From Anaeramoeba flamelloides (taxonomy: Eukaryota > Metamonada > Anaeramoebidae): a DNA stretch of 64,000 nt. The stretch is taken from positions 3,613,001-3,677,000 of the forward strand of contig JANTQA010000008.1 of NCBI GenBank assembly GCA_027625915.1. The letters are read 5' to 3'. Positions 24,308-34,700 of the stretch are shown in pieces. The notes under the pieces were generated by a model. The model was not told the DNA's origin and ran no database searches. It worked only from the letters and a program-made list of their open reading frames with translations. How positions within the stretch are numbered: the stretch's first letter is position 1; each line of letters opens with the position of its first letter. Made by a program: the position numbers and the translations under genes.

Positions 24308-25095
24308 ATAAACAAATCAAATCAAAAAATGAAAATGAATATGATATAACTTATATTATAATGATTGATATAGCTTAATGTTTTGATTCGATATATTTTA
24401 AAATAATTAGAAAAATAATAAAAAAAAATTTGTTTTTAGAATAAAATTATCAAATTTGTTTTATAAAAATAGTATCAAGGAGAAGGAATTGGTATATTCC
24501 TAGGAGACATTTTATCACCTATTTTATTTGCTCTTATTTCACACTTTCTTTTATTATAAATAATACCATTAACAAATCATGTCAAATGTTTGCAGATGAT
24601 TTAATTATAATTATAAAAGGAAATATAAATTAAATAAATCAAAAATTAAATTAAATATATCAGATGATTCTTCTATTTGGATTCGAACCCAATAAAGACA
24701 AAACGGGTATATCACAAGATTTATCAAATATTAAATATTTGGGATTTTATTTAGAAAAGATTTCACATTTAATATATTATCTGAAAAAGGTAAAAGAAAC
24801 TTATAACAATTCTAAACAGTTATTCAATAATAATTTGTTAACAAATAATTTGAAAATTAGATTATTTAAATCTTTTATATTAAGTCGATAGACATATGGT
24901 TTTGAAATATGTACAAAAAATTACAAACCTAAATTATTTAAATTCTTGGATTAATTCATGTATTACTGAAATATGCAAAATAAACCGAAATACTCCAGTT
25001 CTTATTTATAAAACAGAATTTAAATTAGAAAATTTGTAATTTCAGTTAATAAAAAGAAATTTAAATTCAAAAAAAAAAAAAATTAAATCATTTAT
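23996..25095 (+). mobile_element. LINE reverse transcriptase remnant
   Basis: The best-preserved RT order in the window. RPISIN...SLSRLF and QFGFRKK appear at about 24130-24245, then an expanded (TA)n block at 24278-24303. IDIA...FDSI is at about 24365, the PRR/GD..SPILFALISHFLL region at about 24500, MFADDLIIII at about 24587, FGFEPNKDKTG at 24673 and NIKYLGFYLEK at 24730. IYKTEFKLE follows at about 25010. This order is that of a non-LTR retrotransposon RT through thumb. Several frame breaks and stops show it is dead. Confidence 0.85.
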
Positions 25096-25169
25096 CTATG
25101 CCTTATCTGAATAAACTAATAAATTTTAACCAAAGAATTAACAATAAGATCAATTGGAAGTCAAAAAAC

Positions 25170-25300
25170 TAAAAGATGAAAAAATGATTTTCATATTTTT
25201 CAAAAATCAAAATTATCCCCAATTTCAATGAAATTGTATTATTGTGATTGTTTGGAACGTTTTAGCTGTGTGGAAAATTTTGAATTTTAGTTTAGATTCT
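25170..25300 (-). repeat. Fragment of terminal-inverted-repeat family A
   Basis: Almost identical to 61090-61240 (words GATGAAAAAATG, AATCAAAATTATC, GGAACGTTTTAGC, TGTGTGGAAAATTTTGAATT). Only about one end of the element is present. Confidence 0.75.
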
Positions 25301-25572
25301 ATGGTGTGATTGTAACTAGAGTCTGAAATCATTACAATCAAATATTCCATGTATATTAAAAGGAAAATTTTTATTAAAAATATAGAAAGAAAAAAATACA
25401 AGAATTTTGTGAAAATTTTAGAATATTTATTTGTTTTCAATTCAAGAAAAATTATTTGATGTAAATATATTTTTCTTTGAAAGAAATTAATTATTAATTA
25501 TAAAATTTCAAAATTATTTTTTTCTATTGAAAAATGTGAAATTTAAAAGAAGTTAATCTAAATATCATTAAA

Positions 25573-28500
25573 TTAATTGTTTCTGTCATCAGGTGCTTCA
25601 AAAAATTTAGGTGTTTCATTATATTTTGGTTCAAATGCACCAAGTCTTTTAAATGCCTCTCTTAAGAATGGCATGGAAACCGCCATAATAAAAGCAAAAG
25701 AACAATCCGACAAATCTACACCACCCAATGTTCGATGAGAAAGCTTTGAAACAAGTTTGATTGGTTCAAATGGAAGTTTCGCGACGACAACCCCATTATA
25801 ACTATTTTATTGGTTGATTGGTTAATATCAAAGAATAAATTAAAATGTAAAATCAAATTAAAAGTAAGTTTTGGTGCATTTAAATTTTTAAAAATATCTC
25901 ATTAAATTATGATTAATTGATTTTGAGCTTCATGAATTCTTTTACTTTGTATTGATTTTGTTTATTTTCAAATTTCAATTTGATGTCTATTTTTTTTTTT
26001 TTGTTTTTTTTTTCAAAAACTACAAAATAAGATAGAAGCTATTTCTAAAAAAGCCCAGCAAATTTGTTTTTTTTTAAAATATCTTTGTTAAACTTGATTC
26101 CAATATTATTATTTACATTATGAGATTTTATGGAAAAATACTTTTTTTCTTAAAATTATCATTTTTTTGAGATTATTATTATTATTTTAAAAATTAGTTA
26201 CTGAACAGACCTTTTTACAAAATCAATTATTTAGACATTCTTTCCAAATTTTTTATATTTATATTTGATACAATCCATTTAAGCCCTTTTGGTTGTTAAA
26301 AAATTTAAAGAATAGTAAATATTTTTTTAAAAAACAATTTCAAATAAACACCATTTCAAAAATTGTGACTCACCTGAAATAATAAATTAAAAAAAAAATT
26401 ATCCTTTAGTATCCAAGAACAATTAATTATTAAAATCTTTTTAAAATGCATATGTTACTCTTAAAGTAAGTAAGTCATACTATTTATATTTTCTTTATAT
26501 TCTTTCCAAATATTTTATATTTATAAGCTAAATTCTAAAAATTTGGACACGGTTTAAACAGTTCAAAGAATAACAATACCACACTTTAAATTCAATTTGG
26601 GAAAGAATTTTGATTTTACAACTATTTTCATTTTTTGTCATTTTTGTTTTGTTTTCAATTCCTTTTTTTACCAGTTACGTAATTTGTTTCGTTAGATCTG
26701 GAAATTTTTATTCAATGTTTGATCGAAAGTTAGTGCTGAGTTTGTTGAAGAGAAAAAATCAAATACAATTGGTTGATTGTATCATATCCTTTGATCGATC
26801 CACAATTGTTGGTGAAATTTCAACATATTTACCAATACATTTTTTGTTCCGCTCGTTTCATTATTTTGGACACATCCACTTTTTTTTTTTCGTTTAATAT
26901 TTTTTTTCTTTTATTTGGATGAAAATGATTACTTATAAAAACATTAATACTGGATAACTTTTATGTGGTTTAATATTAGGTTTGGAAAAATATAATAAAT
27001 TGAGTTTTTTTTTTTTTTGCCTATTTTTGATTTTGGGTGAGTCCAAATTTTTTGGAATGGGGTTTACTGATAAATTCAAACATATGTAATAAACATTTTT
27101 AATTCAATTTCCATTTTTATAACTCCCAACTCAACTTTTCAAACAGTTCTTTCGTAGGAATATTTCAAAGATCAACTAATTTTACAAAGTTACTTAAGAT
27201 TTAAAGCAACAAAATGCTTTACTCAAAGTCTATGAAAAAAATTTGTAAAATGGAAAGTGAAGTAAAAATTTTCAGACACCTATTTGAATTTATCCGTATT
27301 TATTTTTTATCCCGTTTGATTGTTAAAAAAATTTAAAGAATACAAAAACATTGTAAAAAATAATTTCAAATAATTCATAAAACTTTTAATTGTAGAGTTA
27401 TTTGTCTATAATTCTTCTTTTATTTTTTTTTTAAAATCTAAACGAGATTGTTCTCATTTCTCATTTGGGAGAATTAATTATAGGTTCATTGAAATAATGT
27501 TTTATTAAAGTAAGAAAAAACGATTTTTTTGTCATATCCATTGTATTCTAACCCCCAGAGTTAATAAAATTCTGATCGTCATTAAGGTTTTTCAACAGGA
27601 ATTAAAATAAAGTTTGTTTATTATTTCTTTGATTTTTATGTAATTAATCAAAATAAAGAAAAAAATTTCGATTTTCATAATATTTAAGGATATGCGTTCT
27701 AAATGAATTCTTCACATACACCACAAATGTTAACCTTTTATTTTGGTTAAGGTATTTACAATCTTTTTTCCAATATTAAAATAGTTTTTTTTTTATTTTT
27801 GTTTCTTTCTAAAACGCCACTAACCAAGTACCTACAAATACACACAAGAAGATATTAATTCAGTTTGTTTTTCATTTAGGTAAGTTATTAGTACAAAAGG
27901 ACCAATAACCTAGTAAAATTCATTAATTTTGCCAGAAATCAATACTTTTCATTATGAATTTGTGGTAAGTGGGCTTTTCGAATATTAGAAGAAAAAATAA
28001 AAACACAAAAAAAAACTCCATTCTTTGTAAAAAATAATTTATTTTAATCTTTGGATAAAGGATCGTAAGAACGTGAACCAAAATGAAAGGTTAACATATG
28101 TGGTGTATCTGAAGAATCCGTTTAGAAATGTTCATCCTTAATAATTGTTTGTTCGATTTATAAAATCTTTTGATTGTGAAACATTTAATGGTTTGGCATA
28201 AAGAGGCTTTTAGGTTATTGAAGCTTATTTTTTTGGTTTTTGAAGACAAAATTACTGAATTAACCAAATTAAATTATTTTGTTTTTTTATTTTTACACAA
28301 CATTCAAAAGAAAAAGAAAGAAAAGAAATTAAAAACAAAAAAAAAAAAATAAAACAAAAAAACAAACAAAAAAAGGAAAAGAAAAAGAAAAAGAAAAAAC
28401 TAACGAAGATCTAAAAGCACCAAAAAGTGTTAACATTAGAACACCAGTAACAAGTGTAGTTTTTAATCTTGGCCAAATCATTTTTGTATTTAGATTTTTT

Positions 28501-28902
28501 AATTGCTCTTTAAGTTGCTCCATTTTTTTGTTATGTGTTTTTTCTTGACCAGGTACAATTCTTGTATTTTTGAGCTTTCTAACTATTAGAACAAGAAAAG
28601 AAAAGAAAAGAAAAGAAAAGGATTAGCAAAATAAAAAAAAGCAAAAAACAAGAAATAAGATTTCAAAAAAAAACAAAAAAGGAATAAAAAGAGATGAAAG
28701 AAATGGTTAATCAAGATTGTTTAAATAGAATTTGAATTGTTTCAGGAAATAACATACTTGCAAGACTTAAAGTTTCAACTCTTTCTTTATAAGATTTATA
28801 ACCTGAGGTTCTGTAAACAAAAATGTATGTGAAAAGTTGTGTTAAAAAAGCACTTGTAGCAGCAGAGACAAAGATTAAAAAAACATTCCAATATTCTAAC
28901 AT
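25573..28902 (-). CDS. TMCO1: TMCO1 family ER membrane protein
   Basis: Predicted 183 residues; human TMCO1 has 188. The family belongs to the EMC3/Get1/Oxa1-related insertases, works with the ER translocon and has been described as an ER calcium-load-activated channel. Exon 1 is 28902-28758, exon 2 is 28582-28405 and exon 3 is 25801-25573. Introns 28757-28583 (GTATGT...AATAG) and 28404-25802 (GTTAGT...AATAG, 2603 bases) join in phases 1 and 2. A first membrane segment is followed by FVYRTSGYKSYKERVE, as in the family. A coiled-coil block includes KKMEQLKEQLKNLN. The third exon gives GVVVAKLPFEPIK, LSHRTLGGVDLSDCSFAF and a short hydrophilic tail. This exon has no ATG and is visible only by similarity and phase. 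Identity is strongly supported. Confidence 0.95.
26340..26470 (+). repeat. Fragment of the GACTCACCT terminal-inverted-repeat family
   Basis: Only the left end is present: CAAAAATTGTGACTCACCTG, then TCCTTTAGTATCCAAGAAC, as at 23297 and 38185. Confidence 0.7.
26520..27065 (+). repeat. Terminal-inverted-repeat element, family B, copy 1
   Basis: About 545 bases. The left end ATTCTAAAAATTTGGACACG and the right end GAGTCCAAATTTTTTGGAAT are inverted repeats. It is about 80 percent or more similar by eye to 32985-33520, including ACCAGTTACGTAAT, GATCTGGAAATTTTT, CAAATACAATTGGTTGAT and GTTCCGCTCGTTTCATTATT. A frame starting at 26610 with FVRSGNFYSMFDRK is partly kept in the sister copy and in family A, so a former short coding stretch is possible. 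Confidence 0.8.
27683..28144. repeat. Foldback element, copy 2 (same interior, different arms)
   Basis: The left arm (27683-27775) and right arm (28045-28144) are inverted repeats sharing ACACCACA, ATGTTAACCTTT and CATTTTGGTT. The interior (27812-27930; TAACCAAGTACCTACAAATA and CTAGTAAAATTCATTAAT) matches that of 20735-21166. The inner arm ends agree between the two copies (GGATC/GGATCG...TTTATCCAAAGATT), but the outer arms do not. Confidence 0.8.
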
Positions 28903-31793
28903 GCTTTAAAATTTATTGATGGGGATTATAAAAAGAGGAAAATTGAAAAAAATAAATAAATTGAACTTCCGAAAGGAAAGAGTGAAATTATTCAAGAAGA
29001 AGAAACATTTGAGGTTTCTTTTGTTTCTCTTGAATTAAAACTAAATTGTGATAAAAAGATAGAAATTCCAATTTTGTACTTTTAAGGGTCGATTCATTAC
29101 TACCAAATTTTATTTTCTGAAATGGATAAAAACTTTTTTAGTAATTTTTATGAGAACCTAACCCCAATCAAAAACCAACCAACCTATGGTGTACAATCGA
29201 TCTCTAAAAATCAACAACTAAAGATGAGGACCTTTTTCGAAAAAAGTGCCAAAGAGAGACACTCAATTTCCAATTAGAATGGCTGTAATTTATCATTTTG
29301 AATACAACTATGTTAGTTTTGAAGTGTAGGTCTTTGGCACTTTTTGAGATCTCGTAGATTTTTTTGTTGTTTTTTTTTCATTTTATAAATGAGTTATTTT
29401 TATTGAAAGTATATTACATAATCCTTACTTGGGCAAATTTAGAGGGCTACCAAATAACCACATATTTAGATTGAATCAAATTAAATTGATTGCGAAATTC
29501 AAGAAAGCACTTTGGTTTAAATTAAAGAAAATTAACCATTTGGAAATAGAAAATGAGAAAAGATGAATTTTTTTTTTTTAAATTTTGATTTTTTTAAAAT
29601 TGAGAACTCATTTAAACTTATTTTTCTTTCTTGAATTTTTTGTTAAAGAGATACAATGAAAATTTTTTTTTTGTTATTTGAATTTTGTGAACCAAAATAA
29701 GGGAACTTTCACAATACCCTTTTTTGGTTTCAGGCCACCCCTTGAGTATGGTACAAATCCATGGTTAATGACTAGACCCTTAGTAATTGTTTCATATATC
29801 AGAAACAATTTTTAATTTTTTTTTCTTTTTATCTCTTCAAAGCATTTTCCATTCCAAGGAATAGTTTTCAATTCTATTTTTCTTTTTATTAAAATTGTGA
29901 TTTTTAGAGAGATATGTTCTAGTACGTAAGAATCCTAAATGAAAAGAATATTTGAGAAATATCAAAAAGAAATTTATTATAATTTATTCTCTCTATTTAT
30001 TTTGTTGGTTCTTTTTTCTTCTATATCTTAAAAAAACAATACCAAGATGATTTTTTTTAAACCAATTTAAAATTAAAAGGTTATTTTTTATCGAATATCC
30101 AAGATTTATGTTATATAAGGTTTGAAATCCAATATTGATAACAAAAAAAAATGTTTCAAAGGAAAGGCTATCAACAGAAGGCCAAAAGATTCAATTTTTT
30201 TATTTTTTAAAGGTTTTGATTTAAAATATTTATTGATCAAAAACTGTTTCACAATTAATAAACAACCCAATTTATATACAAAATTATTTTTTGTTTTACT
30301 CTTGGTTCACTTAGTTTTCACTACATACTCAAATATATTATAATATTAAACTGGACTCAATTATTTTTTAATGTGAATTTGAAAGTAGATGAACATTGTT
30401 ATTTTGATTTTCAAATATTTTTAATTTTAGTTTCTATTTTGGATTGATGAAAAATTAATTTCTGCCCAAATAACAAATTTTCAAATCAGGCTTTAAATAT
30501 TAACAAGATTTTTTGACCTCCATTCTTTTGAGTCAAGAAATATATTGTTAGTCATAAAAAAAAAAATCTACTAAATAGAATATTATAATCCTTTAAGATA
30601 TTTATTAATTTTGTTTAAGCATTTTAGGACTGTTAATTATAAATCTAGTAAAATGAATCCTATCTTCTCAGAATTGAATAGTTTTTTTTTTAAAAAAAAG
30701 TTCCTATAAATATAAATAAAATTTCGAAAATTATAAGTAATGTTAACTTGTTTTTTAAAAAATTTTTTTAGTAAAATAACCTGTAACATTGCTGATAAGA
30801 AATAAAATATTTAGGATCCCTAATTAAAAAAATAATTTAAAAATAAACTTATTACATCTTTATAACAAAAATCTTGTTTATATTGTGATTTTGTAATTAA
30901 AATAATTATAATAATGTTTTTATAAAAAAAAAAATTCAAAAGTTATAAACTTTTAAAATAAAAAATGTGATAAAATCTATATAACAAAAATAAAATTGAA
31001 AATGGTACCTTACAACTTGTTGGGAAAATGTTTTTTAATGAAAGTTTTCTGATTTAAACAACTTTCTATTAAAATATTTAATAACAGATATTATTAGTTA
31101 ATTTTTTTTTTATAATATCTTTAATTAATAATATTCGATATAACATATTTAATCGTATATGACACCAATAAAAAATGTTACAAAATTCTATGACACCTTT
31201 TGTAAAAAATGTTTTAAATTTGTTCATTTTATTTAACCTTTATATATGAGGCTATTAATATTTTAATGGTTTTTTTTTTAAAATTTTATAACACTTTCAA
31301 CATTAAAACACTTTATTTACACCTTAATATCACATATGTAACATGCCAAATATTTTTATTGATAATTATGGACCTGGTTGTTTTGATATATTTTAAAAAT
31401 AGAAAAATTAAGATTTTTTTCTTGAAAATATTTAAAAATAAATCCTTCTGAAATTTGATAAAGAATTAATATTCAAAAAAAAAAAAAAAAAAAATAATTT
31501 GTAACAATGAAACAAAAAGAATATCAACATTTTTACAAAAAAAAAATAAAAAAAGTTAACTATAGGTAAAAAATAATTTTTATTTGGTAGGAAAAAAATA
31601 TATATGAAAAGAATAAGGAAAAACCAATTTAAATGTAAGTATTTAAAAAACGAAAAGAAATAATAAGGGAAAAATATTATCTGATAAATTGTGTTGGTGT
31701 CAAATATGTGATTAATATTCGAAAAAGTTAATCTTTCTGGAAATCGGCACCCCAATTTTTTTTTTATTATTTTTTTATTCCTGATTTTTTTAT
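28903..31793. other. Intergenic region between TMCO1 and the TRIM-like gene
   Basis: The start (28903-29100) is the likely promoter and leader side of TMCO1. A foldback repeat sits at 29208-29372. No gene could be supported in the rest: frames at 30122-30343, 31266-31451 and 31432-31755 are low complexity, lack ATG or have no protein character. An A run lies at 31476-31493. Confidence 0.5.
29208..29372. repeat. Small foldback repeat of about 165 bases
   Basis: Left arm AACAACTAAAGATGAGGACC then AAAAAAGTGCCAAAGA; right arm TCTTTGGCACTTTTTGAGA then a TTGTTGTT end. The word AAAGTGCCAAAGA is perfectly inverted and the outer parts imperfectly. Only one copy was seen. Confidence 0.55.
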
Positions 31794-34700
31794 TTAAATA
31801 AAAGTGAGTTTATCTTTTTTCCAAAACATTACTGCCACTGAAACCTTTTTTGGTAAATCTTTAAATGCGATTCCACAATTGTTATTATTTACTGTAAATC
31901 CAAGAGTTTTTTTATCCATATCCAAATTAATGACTATTATATCCCCCGAGTGGAATGGTACCCCGTAAGGAATTAATTGTACTTTACCATTTTTCCTTAT
32001 AAAACTAGAATATTTATAGTTACTTTCTAAGTGCGTTTTAAAAAAATATGTACCATTGAAAGATTTCTTCGTTATAAAATTAATTCTGGATTTTGAATTA
32101 ACAATTCCAATATAGAGCCCATCTTTAAAAATATCGACTTTTATTGAAATTTTATGAATTCCGTGAGAATAGATTTTTTTCCCACAGACATTCTCATACT
32201 TGGTTGTGTATCCCTTAGTTCTTTGCACTGTTTTATCATCATTTGAAAATTTGATCCCGTTTGTTGTCATTTTTTGATCAAAATAATCGTTGGTGTCTTC
32301 AATGACTTTTATTGAAAATTTCTGTAATAAAATTTTATTTTTCAATACCTTAACTGATGAAATATTATATGTTCCAACTGTTTCTGGTTTGTACTCAAAC
32401 AAAAAGGTTAAGCAATTTGGAAGGGTGTTTTTATATGGCAAACAATTTTGAAATTTTCTTGGTTCAGTTTCATTTGGAATTTTGATGTATATCTTTATTA
32501 AACCTGCAATTGTACTTTTTGAGATTTTATTTTCCAGTTCTTTTCCAATGGGGATGTTAATAAAGAAACAAAATGGCTGATTGATTCTTACACAATAATT
32601 ATTTAGTGTATATGTAAAATTTTCTGGAATTAAATTTTTCTATTTTGATATTTTTTCATCAAAAAAAAAAAAAAAAAATGAAAAAAAAAACGATCATTAA
32701 AATTAGATTTGTTGTAATTAATATATGGCAAAATATTGAAGAAATATTAAAAAGTATAATTAATTAGTTTGATTCTGTTTTTACGAAACAGAGAAAGATA
32801 ATTAACGAAAAATGAATTAAATTCTTCAAATTATAAAATAACAGAATAATATGTAGAATTATTAATACGTATATACCTTAGTTTATATATATATTACTAT
32901 GCAATGAATTTAAAAATTTTATTGAGAAAAAAAAGAAAATTAAAAAACAAAATCAGCTTTTGAAATTAGTTTTTAAATTAAACTCAAGTAAATTCCAAAA
33001 ATTTTGACACGGTTTAAAATATTGAAGGAATAACAATACTACTTTACATTCAATTTGGAAATAGTTTTGATTTTACAAACTATTTCATTTTTAGTCTTTT
33101 TTGTTTTGTTTTCATTTCCTTTTTTACCAGTTACGTAATCTATTTCTTTAGATCTGGAAATTTTTTTCAATGGTTGATAAAAGGTTAATGTTGAGTTTGT
33201 TAAAAAGAGAAAAAAAAACAAATACAATTGGTTGATGGTATCTTATCATTTGATTGATCAATAATTATTGGTGAAATTTCAACAAATTTATCAATACATT
33301 TTTTGTTCAGCTCGTTTCATTATTTTGGAAACACCTGTTTTTATTTTTTGAGTTTTATATTTTTTTCTTTTATTTGGATTAAAATGATTACTTATTAATA
33401 CATTAATACTGGGTTACTTAAATGTTGTTTTATATTATTTTGGAAAAATACAATAAATTGGGTTTTTTTTTGCCTATTTTTGATTTTGGGTGAGTCCAAA
33501 TTTTTGGAATGGTGTTTAGAACAAAAATTTTACATATAGAAAATATTAATATTTGAATTTTTGACCCAAACCTTCTGAATGATCAATAATTTTAAAAAAA
33601 TTTTCAGGTTTTTGGTGGATCCTTAATTTCTAAACACCTTAAAATCAAAAGGCAAGACCATTTCAAAGAAATTATTAAATTCTAACTCAGATCTTTGGAA
33701 GCTTTGTTTTGAATTTTTGAATTCTTTTCGTAAACAAGATTTTTTTCTCAGTCTTTGAAATAAAAAATTTTAAAAAAAAAACCTCTGTCAAACCATAAAA
33801 TTATAAGATAGCTTATAACCGTAGATTTTTTTTTTGTACTGAACAAAAAAGTCAATTTCTATTTCTGGCAAATTTCACAGTAGGTTTGGAACGGATGTAT
33901 AAAATTTGTAAAATGTTATAAACCTGTGATAAGAATATTTTTAAAAAAAATATTGAAAAAATCATCACATAATATCGAATTTTGTTGTAAAAATGTTATA
34001 TAAAAAGATATAAAAAAATTTTTTATTATTAAGGTAATATGATGTTTTTGAATTGGAAATATTAAGGATTATCTAAAATAAAGCCATCATTGTGGGGTCT
34101 TAGAAATTAAAACATCGATGAATTAGACTCTTTATCACTTGAGATCCAGAATAACTACAGTCAGTTTCACTTTTAAGGTAGAAACTTTCTACGAAATTTA
34201 AGGCACAAAAAAAAATCTCAAATTAAGGCACAAAATTCAGGTTCTGGTAAAATAATTTGTAAAAAAAAAAATACCAAATTTTGTGCCTTAATTTGAGATT
34301 TTTTTGTGCCTTAAATTTTTTTTAAAGTTTCTGCCTTAAAAGTGGAACTGACTGTATAAAATTTCCACATTTTTAGGAATAGGTAATTTTGCCAGATCAG
34401 ATATTTAATTGGAAGATGGTAGTGTTTTCCACAACCCAACCATTGCTTCTTCTAATTGAAGTACTATTATTTTCCGTTTAAGGGATTAGCGTCACCATAG
34501 ATTTCTATATAATGAAAGTATGTTGTAATTGGGTGTAAATGGTATTAGTGCACCATTGCTCAAATAGCTCTAAAAAATCTATTATAAATCCTATTGCACA
34601 ATAAATTATTGCATTTTTTACTAATGATCACTATTAAAAAAGTTTCATTTTGAAAAAATTTTTTTTAATTCCTTTTCGAAATCTAAAAATAGAAACCCAA

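Larger units (their letters stand above)
25802..28404 (-). other. Long intron 2 of the TMCO1 gene
   Basis: 2603 bases. Contains a fragment of the GACTCACCT family (26340-26470), a family B element (26520-27065) and foldback element copy 2 (27683-28144). No nested gene is seen. Confidence 0.85.

Noticed and set aside
24665-24690. T-loop-like word (GGGTTCGAATCC on the minus strand) suggesting a tRNA gene
   Set aside because: It lies in the LINE reverse transcriptase segment coding FGFEPNK on the plus strand, and no acceptor, D or anticodon stem could be drawn around it.
26610-26897. 95-residue frame as a cellular gene
   Set aside because: It is the interior of a family B inverted-repeat element; the sister copy at 32985-33520 breaks the frame.
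28160-28404. Start of another gene in the plus strand at 28170-28352
   Set aside because: Low-complexity Lys-rich frame inside the TMCO1 long intron, with no domain.
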